64,000 nt of DNA from CAVPHV01 sp963704825 (GTDB lineage: Bacteria; Actinomycetota; Acidimicrobiia; Spongiisociales; UBA5794): contig CAVPHV010000014.1 of NCBI GenBank assembly GCA_963704825.1, positions 496,001 through 560,000 on the forward strand, given 5' to 3'. Position numbers and translations under genes: made by a program. The notes under the pieces are model-generated. The model worked only from the letters and a program-made list of their open reading frames with translations. It was not told the DNA's origin and did no database searches. Below are positions 60,289-64,000 of this stretch, one piece after another. How positions within the stretch are numbered: position 1 is the first letter of the stretch; each line of letters begins with the position of its first letter.

Positions 60289-63200
60289 CTACTCCCAGGC
60301 GTGGTGGCGGAACTCCGGCTCTACCGTTGTGACCGTAACGTTGCCGGCGGCGTCGGTGCAGGTCACGGTCAACTCGAACTCCTGAGCCCACACGAAGAGC
60401 TTGCCGTTGATCCAACGGTGGAAGTTCTTTGTGGGATGCGTCACGAGATGCACCCTCGTGCCCGAGGGCACGGGGATCCCGTTGAGTTCGCCGGTCGACA
60501 CCGGGTTCGGATCACGATCGTCACGGCACGAGTACCACACCTGGAACCAGCCGGTGTGGTAGCCGACGTTCTTCGGAACCAGTTTGGCGGAGATCTCGGG
60601 CGGAGTCGTATCCGGCTCGAGTTGCACGAACACGGCCGTCGTCCGACCCGGCACGGTGAACGTGCCGGTGGCATCGTCGAACGCCGCGGTCCGCACGATT
60701 GGATCAGCCGAGTTGGCCTGAACCTGATGGAGCACGACCTCGGTGCCGGCGAGATCGCCGACCGTGAAGGTCTGCGCTTCGTCGTTGGCGTTGATCAGCG
60801 ACCACACGGCGTCTGCTTTGTCGTCGAGGTCGTCGCCCACGGTGTCCGAGATGCTCATCACGATCAGTCCGGGCAGCTGGTCGGTGCCCGTGTTGTGGAA
60901 CCCGACCCTGCTCTCCACCTCTTCGGCGGTGGTGAGCCGGAACAGATCCGAGCTGTCCCGGATCGCCAGCATCTCCTGGGTATGGGTCGCCGTTGCCGCG
61001 ATGTCGGCCGGGCTCGGCGCCAACGCCGGGTTCGCCAGCAGCGGCTGCATCAAGTACCAGTTGTCCTGATTCTTACCAGCCACCGGTAGCCCGGCGCCCC
61101 AGTTGTTGTCCTGGTACGTGAAATCGAGCTTGTTGAACCAGTCACCCGAGTTGTACGAGTCACGATCCATCGACTTCGAGCGCAGCAGGTCGACGCCGGC
61201 ATGGAGGAACGGAACCCCTTGAGCCAGCAGCGTCACATCGACACCGACGTTCTGGGCGCGAGCCCGGTCCGCCGTCGAGACACCCAACGGGTGTTTGTAC
61301 TGGCTGATGTCGAACAACGTCTGGTTGTCGTGCGCCGACACGTAGATGATGTTCTCCTGCGGGTCGTCGGTGTATCCGGCCGGCTGGCCGTTGTAGTCGA
61401 CCTGCGCCCCTGTGACCAGGTCTCCGTTGCGGTCGATGAACTCGTAGGCTGCCAGGTTGCCGGCGAGCCCGACCCGGATCTGATCCTGGTTGAGCAGCAG
61501 AGTGTCGAGTTCTCCGGCCGCCCCGGAGTTGTACGTGTTGTAGTCGTAGAACAGACCGTTGATGAAGCCCTGGCGTCGGGCCAGATCATCGCCGCCGTCG
61601 AACGGTCCGCCACCGCGCGCTGCGTCGCGTAGCCGGTCGCTGAACGACCCGATCCCGCTGCCGCCCAGGTTGAGCTGGGTCGCTTGCATGAATCGAGCGT
61701 TGTCGGCGACCTCGCCAAAGTTCCATCCTTCGCCGTACAGGTAGATGGCGGTGCCGTCGACGCCGTCAGCGGCGATCGTCAGCGCGTCGAGCGCGTCGCG
61801 TACCGCTTGCATGTTGGCCAGCGAATGATGGCCCATCAGGTCGAAGCGGAACCCGTCGACCTTGTAGTCGCGAGCCCAGGTGACGACGGAGTCGACCATG
61901 AGTTTCTCCATCATGGCGTACTCGGTGGCCGTGTTCGCACAGCAGGTCGAGGTCTCCACTACGCCGTCCGCGTTGAGTCGGTGGTAGTAGCCGGGGACGA
62001 TGCGGTCGAGCACCGACGTATCGGCCTGTCCGGCGGAGTTGGTGTGGTTGTAGACCACATCCATCACCACCCGCAGCCCCGTCTTGTTCAACGACTGGAC
62101 CATCTCGCGGAACTCGCGGATCCGGGTCGGCCCGTCGGGATTGGTCGAGTACGAACCCTCGGGTGTCGTGTAGTGGAATGGGTCGTAGCCCCAGTTGAAC
62201 CCGTCGAGGTTCTCTGTTGCCGTCACCGCCGCCTGCTGCTGGTCGCTGTCGGGCGGGTACGTTTCGAGTACCGCGGGATCGGGCGCCTGCCACTGCGTCT
62301 TGTCCTCGTTGATGGTGGCGATGTCGAACGCCGGCAACAGATGGACATGGGTGAGACCGGCATCCGCCAAGTCCGCCAGGTGTTGCATGCCGTTGCTGTT
62401 GCGCTTGGTGAACGCCTTGTACGTGCCCTGCCAGGCTTCGCGGACGGTGTCGTCGTTCGCAGAGAAGTCACGAATGTGCAACTCGTAGAGCGTGATGTCC
62501 TCGGGAGCCGCCAGAGCTGGCTTGCGTGTTCTCTCCCAGTTCCTCGGTTCGAGCGACCGGTCGTTGAGGTTGACGATCTGGGTCCTGGTCGAGTTGATCG
62601 CCAGCGACAACGAATACGGATCGGTGACGAGGTTGTGCTCGACGGCACCGGTTGTCGGCGCGTATACCTCGACTTCGTAGAGGTAGTACTTGCCTCGCCA
62701 CTGCCGGGTTCCGGTCTGGCTCCACACCCCGGTGGCGTCGTCCCGCGTCATCGGGTAGGTCGTCGCCACCGTCGCAGGGTCGGCGTCGTCGAACAGGTGA
62801 AGTGTCACCGACTTTGCCGTCGGTGCCCACAGGTTGATCGTTGGGACTCGTCCGTCCCAGACCACTCCGAGATCATCGGCGAAGGTGTATAGGTCGTCGA
62901 GCACCCCCTGAATCTGCAGCCCGGTGGCGTCGACGCGGACGCCACCCTTGGTGGCGATCACGGCCATCTGGCCCTTCAGAATCTCGGGGACCAACGCCAG
63001 ATCAGCCGGGTCGGCGAACTGAAGCTGCGGCATTCCGGCGAGCTGCCGGAACCCTTCGACGTCGGCCGGGAACGGCGCCGCCGGCACCAACTCGACGTAG
63101 GCGCCGCCGGTGATGGTGGCGTCTTCGAGGACGAGGCCGCCTTCGGGCGCGTAGTACAACCGGTAGTCGGCATTCGGGTCGCCGGCCGGAGCCCATGCGA

Positions 63201-64000
63201 TTCTATTCTCGCCGACCCAGTACGCCTGTTGCTTGGCGAGGTCGCCGGGAGCGGCGCCTGCGGCGAGGATCGGGAGGATGTAGGGACTCGCAACGTCGGC
63301 ACCTTGCTGCTGCCACACCTCGTTGCCCCAGAGGGCAAGCTCGAGGCTCTGGTCGGGGCCGGGGTCCTTCTCATCGCCGCGGTGCAGGATGTAGTTCAGC
63401 TGGACCGGATCCGGGTTGAGCGGTACCTCGAAGATGGCTCCGAACGTATCGAAGCCGACCGGCCGGCGCGGCGTCGTCCAGCCGGGATCGTCGGCGTCGC
63501 CCCAGGTGTGCAAACCCCAGAAGTCGTTGAAGTCGGTGCTGGTGTAGTCGCCGTAGTCACCGGCCGGACGGTGGTAGTGGAGGCGGAGGAAGTTCTCCGC
63601 GGCGCCGCGAGTTCGATAGAGCGCCTCGTCGCCGGACTGCTTCCATACCGTGGCCTGGTCGGCCGGGATGAAGCTCTCATCAGGGCCCGGGTCCTTGTTG
63701 TCGCCGCGGTGGATGATGTAGTTCACCGGTTGGGTGACATCTTGGACGAGCACGTTCCAGTAGGCGCCGTAGTCGTCGACCCCATCGAACGGCTTCGGCG
63801 ACGTCCAGTCGGTGCCTTCACTGGGATCGATGGCGTCGCCCCACAAGTGCAGTCCCCAGAAGTCGTTGAAGTCCGGACCGGGGGTCCCATAATCACCGTC
63901 ATCGCGGTGGTAGCGAATCGTCACGTAGCCCTGGGCCGCGGCCTGCGATTCGTACGCGGTGGCGTCGTCCTGGCGTAGCCAGATTTCGGGGTTGGCTGCC
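60289..64000 (-). CDS. Secreted pullulanase-type glycoside hydrolase, N-terminus outside window
   Basis: At least 1236 residues; open to the right edge, so partial. N-terminal tandem pullulanase-associated (PUD) carbohydrate-binding modules, each with RYHR-x-DGDYG/FNDFWGLHLWG-like repeats, the third cut at the edge. A helix-rich and N-domain region follow, then a GH13 barrel: FNWGYDPFHYTTPEGSYS, VVMDVVYNHTNSAG, GFRFDLMGHHS with the nucleophile Asp, YGEGWNFGEVA with the acid Glu, and SAHDNQTLFD. The C-terminus is an Ig-like domain (YSCRDDRDPNP, TVTCTDAAGNVTV). Debranches alpha-1,6 links in glycogen or pullulan outside the cell. All three catalytic acids are present. Confidence 0.94.
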   Translation of the reverse strand, partial: AANPEIWLRQDDATAYESQAAAQGYVTIRYHRDDGDYGTPGPDFNDFWGLHLWGDAIDPSEGTDWTSPKPFDGVDDYGAYWNVLVQDVTQPVNYIIHRGDNKDPGPDESFIPADQATVWKQSGDEALYRTRGAAENFLRLHYHRPAGDYGDYTSTDFNDFWGLHTWGDADDPGWTTPRRPVGFDTFGAIFEVPLNPDPVQLNYILHRGDEKDPGPDQSLELALWGNEVWQQQGADVASPYILPILAAGAAPGDLAKQQAYWVGENRIAWAPAGDPNADYRLYYAPEGGLVLEDATITGGAYVELVPAAPFPADVEGFRQLAGMPQLQFADPADLALVPEILKGQMAVIATKGGVRVDATGLQIQGVLDDLYTFADDLGVVWDGRVPTINLWAPTAKSVTLHLFDDADPATVATTYPMTRDDATGVWSQTGTRQWRGKYYLYEVEVYAPTTGAVEHNLVTDPYSLSLAINSTRTQIVNLNDRSLEPRNWERTRKPALAAPEDITLYELHIRDFSANDDTVREAWQGTYKAFTKRNSNGMQHLADLADAGLTHVHLLPAFDIATINEDKTQWQAPDPAVLETYPPDSDQQQAAVTATENLDGFNWGYDPFHYTTPEGSYSTNPDGPTRIREFREMVQSLNKTGLRVVMDVVYNHTNSAGQADTSVLDRIVPGYYHRLNADGVVETSTCCANTATEYAMMEKLMVDSVVTWARDYKVDGFRFDLMGHHSLANMQAVRDALDALTIAADGVDGTAIYLYGEGWNFGEVADNARFMQATQLNLGGSGIGSFSDRLRDAARGGGPFDGGDDLARRQGFINGLFYDYNTYNSGAAGELDTLLLNQDQIRVGLAGNLAAYEFIDRNGDLVTGAQVDYNGQPAGYTDDPQENIIYVSAHDNQTLFDISQYKHPLGVSTADRARAQNVGVDVTLLAQGVPFLHAGVDLLRSKSMDRDSYNSGDWFNKLDFTYQDNNWGAGLPVAGKNQDNWYLMQPLLANPALAPSPADIAATATHTQEMLAIRDSSDLFRLTTAEEVESRVGFHNTGTDQLPGLIVMSISDTVGDDLDDKADAVWSLINANDEAQTFTVGDLAGTEVVLHQVQANSADPIVRTAAFDDATGTFTVPGRTTAVFVQLEPDTTPPEISAKLVPKNVGYHTGWFQVWYSCRDDRDPNPVSTGELNGIPVPSGTRVHLVTHPTKNFHRWINGKLFVWAQEFELTVTCTDAAGNVTVTTVEPEFRHHAWE

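Noticed and set aside
1..64000. tRNA, rRNA, prophage, insertion sequence or replication origin
   Set aside because: No cloverleaf, rRNA-like stretch, transposase, integrase or DnaA-box cluster was seen in any gap.

Overview
High-GC actinobacterial chromosome segment (by eye about 65% GC). The MpaB-family oxygenase, the HtrA protease with a proline-rich cytoplasmic N-terminus, the PF09826-type beta-propeller lipoprotein, frequent GTG starts and apparent leaderless -10/start arrangements all suggest Actinomycetota. An ATP-type PEP carboxykinase and WecB/UDP-sugar dehydrogenase genes would suit a deep-branching class such as Acidimicrobiia, but I cannot fix the class from the window. There is no prophage, IS element, CRISPR array, tRNA or rRNA gene that I can see.

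Layout. 0-7.2 kb: envelope-stress-like module: sensor kinase (cut at the left edge), beta-propeller lipoprotein, HtrA protease, two secreted proteins. Two of its intergenic regions carry the same triple 11-bp-spaced motif, probably the site of the kinase's OmpR-type partner. 7.2-25.9 kb: surface polysaccharide region: Wzy/WaaL-like membrane protein, glycosyltransferases, nucleotide-sugar dehydrogenase, a SpoIID-RTX exported protein, and a tightly coupled minus-strand operon of seven genes (ABC-2 exporter permease, heparinase-like lyase, two sulfotransferases, coiled-coil glycosyltransferase, Stf0 sulfotransferase, UDP-GlcNAc 2-epimerase). Together they suggest a sulfated, aminouronate-containing glycan. 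A DRG-like GTPase interrupts it. A 90-bp repeat with inverted ends occurs at 6.2 kb and, inverted, at 11.3 kb.

25.9-28.4 kb: lineage-specific small exported proteins whose frames are broken in at least three places. 28.6-33.1 kb: a large helical/membrane protein of toxin-like layout and a UvrD-type helicase with HRDC domain. 34.1-38.7 kb: the most system-like novelty: a helical-repeat trypsin-like protease and an alpha/beta hydrolase in one operon, a divergent SLOG nucleotide-sensor protein, and a class-3 lipase. This resembles effector/sensor sets of bacterial conflict systems but lacks an obvious NTPase. 38.9-41.5 kb: ProX-type deacylase; an ECF sigma / anti-sigma-like / repetitive secreted protein operon.

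41.6-48.4 kb: thioesterase, divergent arsM/arsR with overlapping promoters, gluconolactonase-like protein, a B12-binding protein, D-lactate dehydrogenase, and an orphan contractile-tail tube protein paired with an unknown gene. 48.5-57.6 kb: small upstream ORF and hairpin before rsgA, AmmeMemoRadiSam B and radical-SAM genes, exported hydrolase, aldo-keto reductase, MpaB-type oxygenase, typA. 57.9-64 kb: RRM protein plus IF-1 paralogue operon, pckA, and a large secreted pullulanase running off the right edge.
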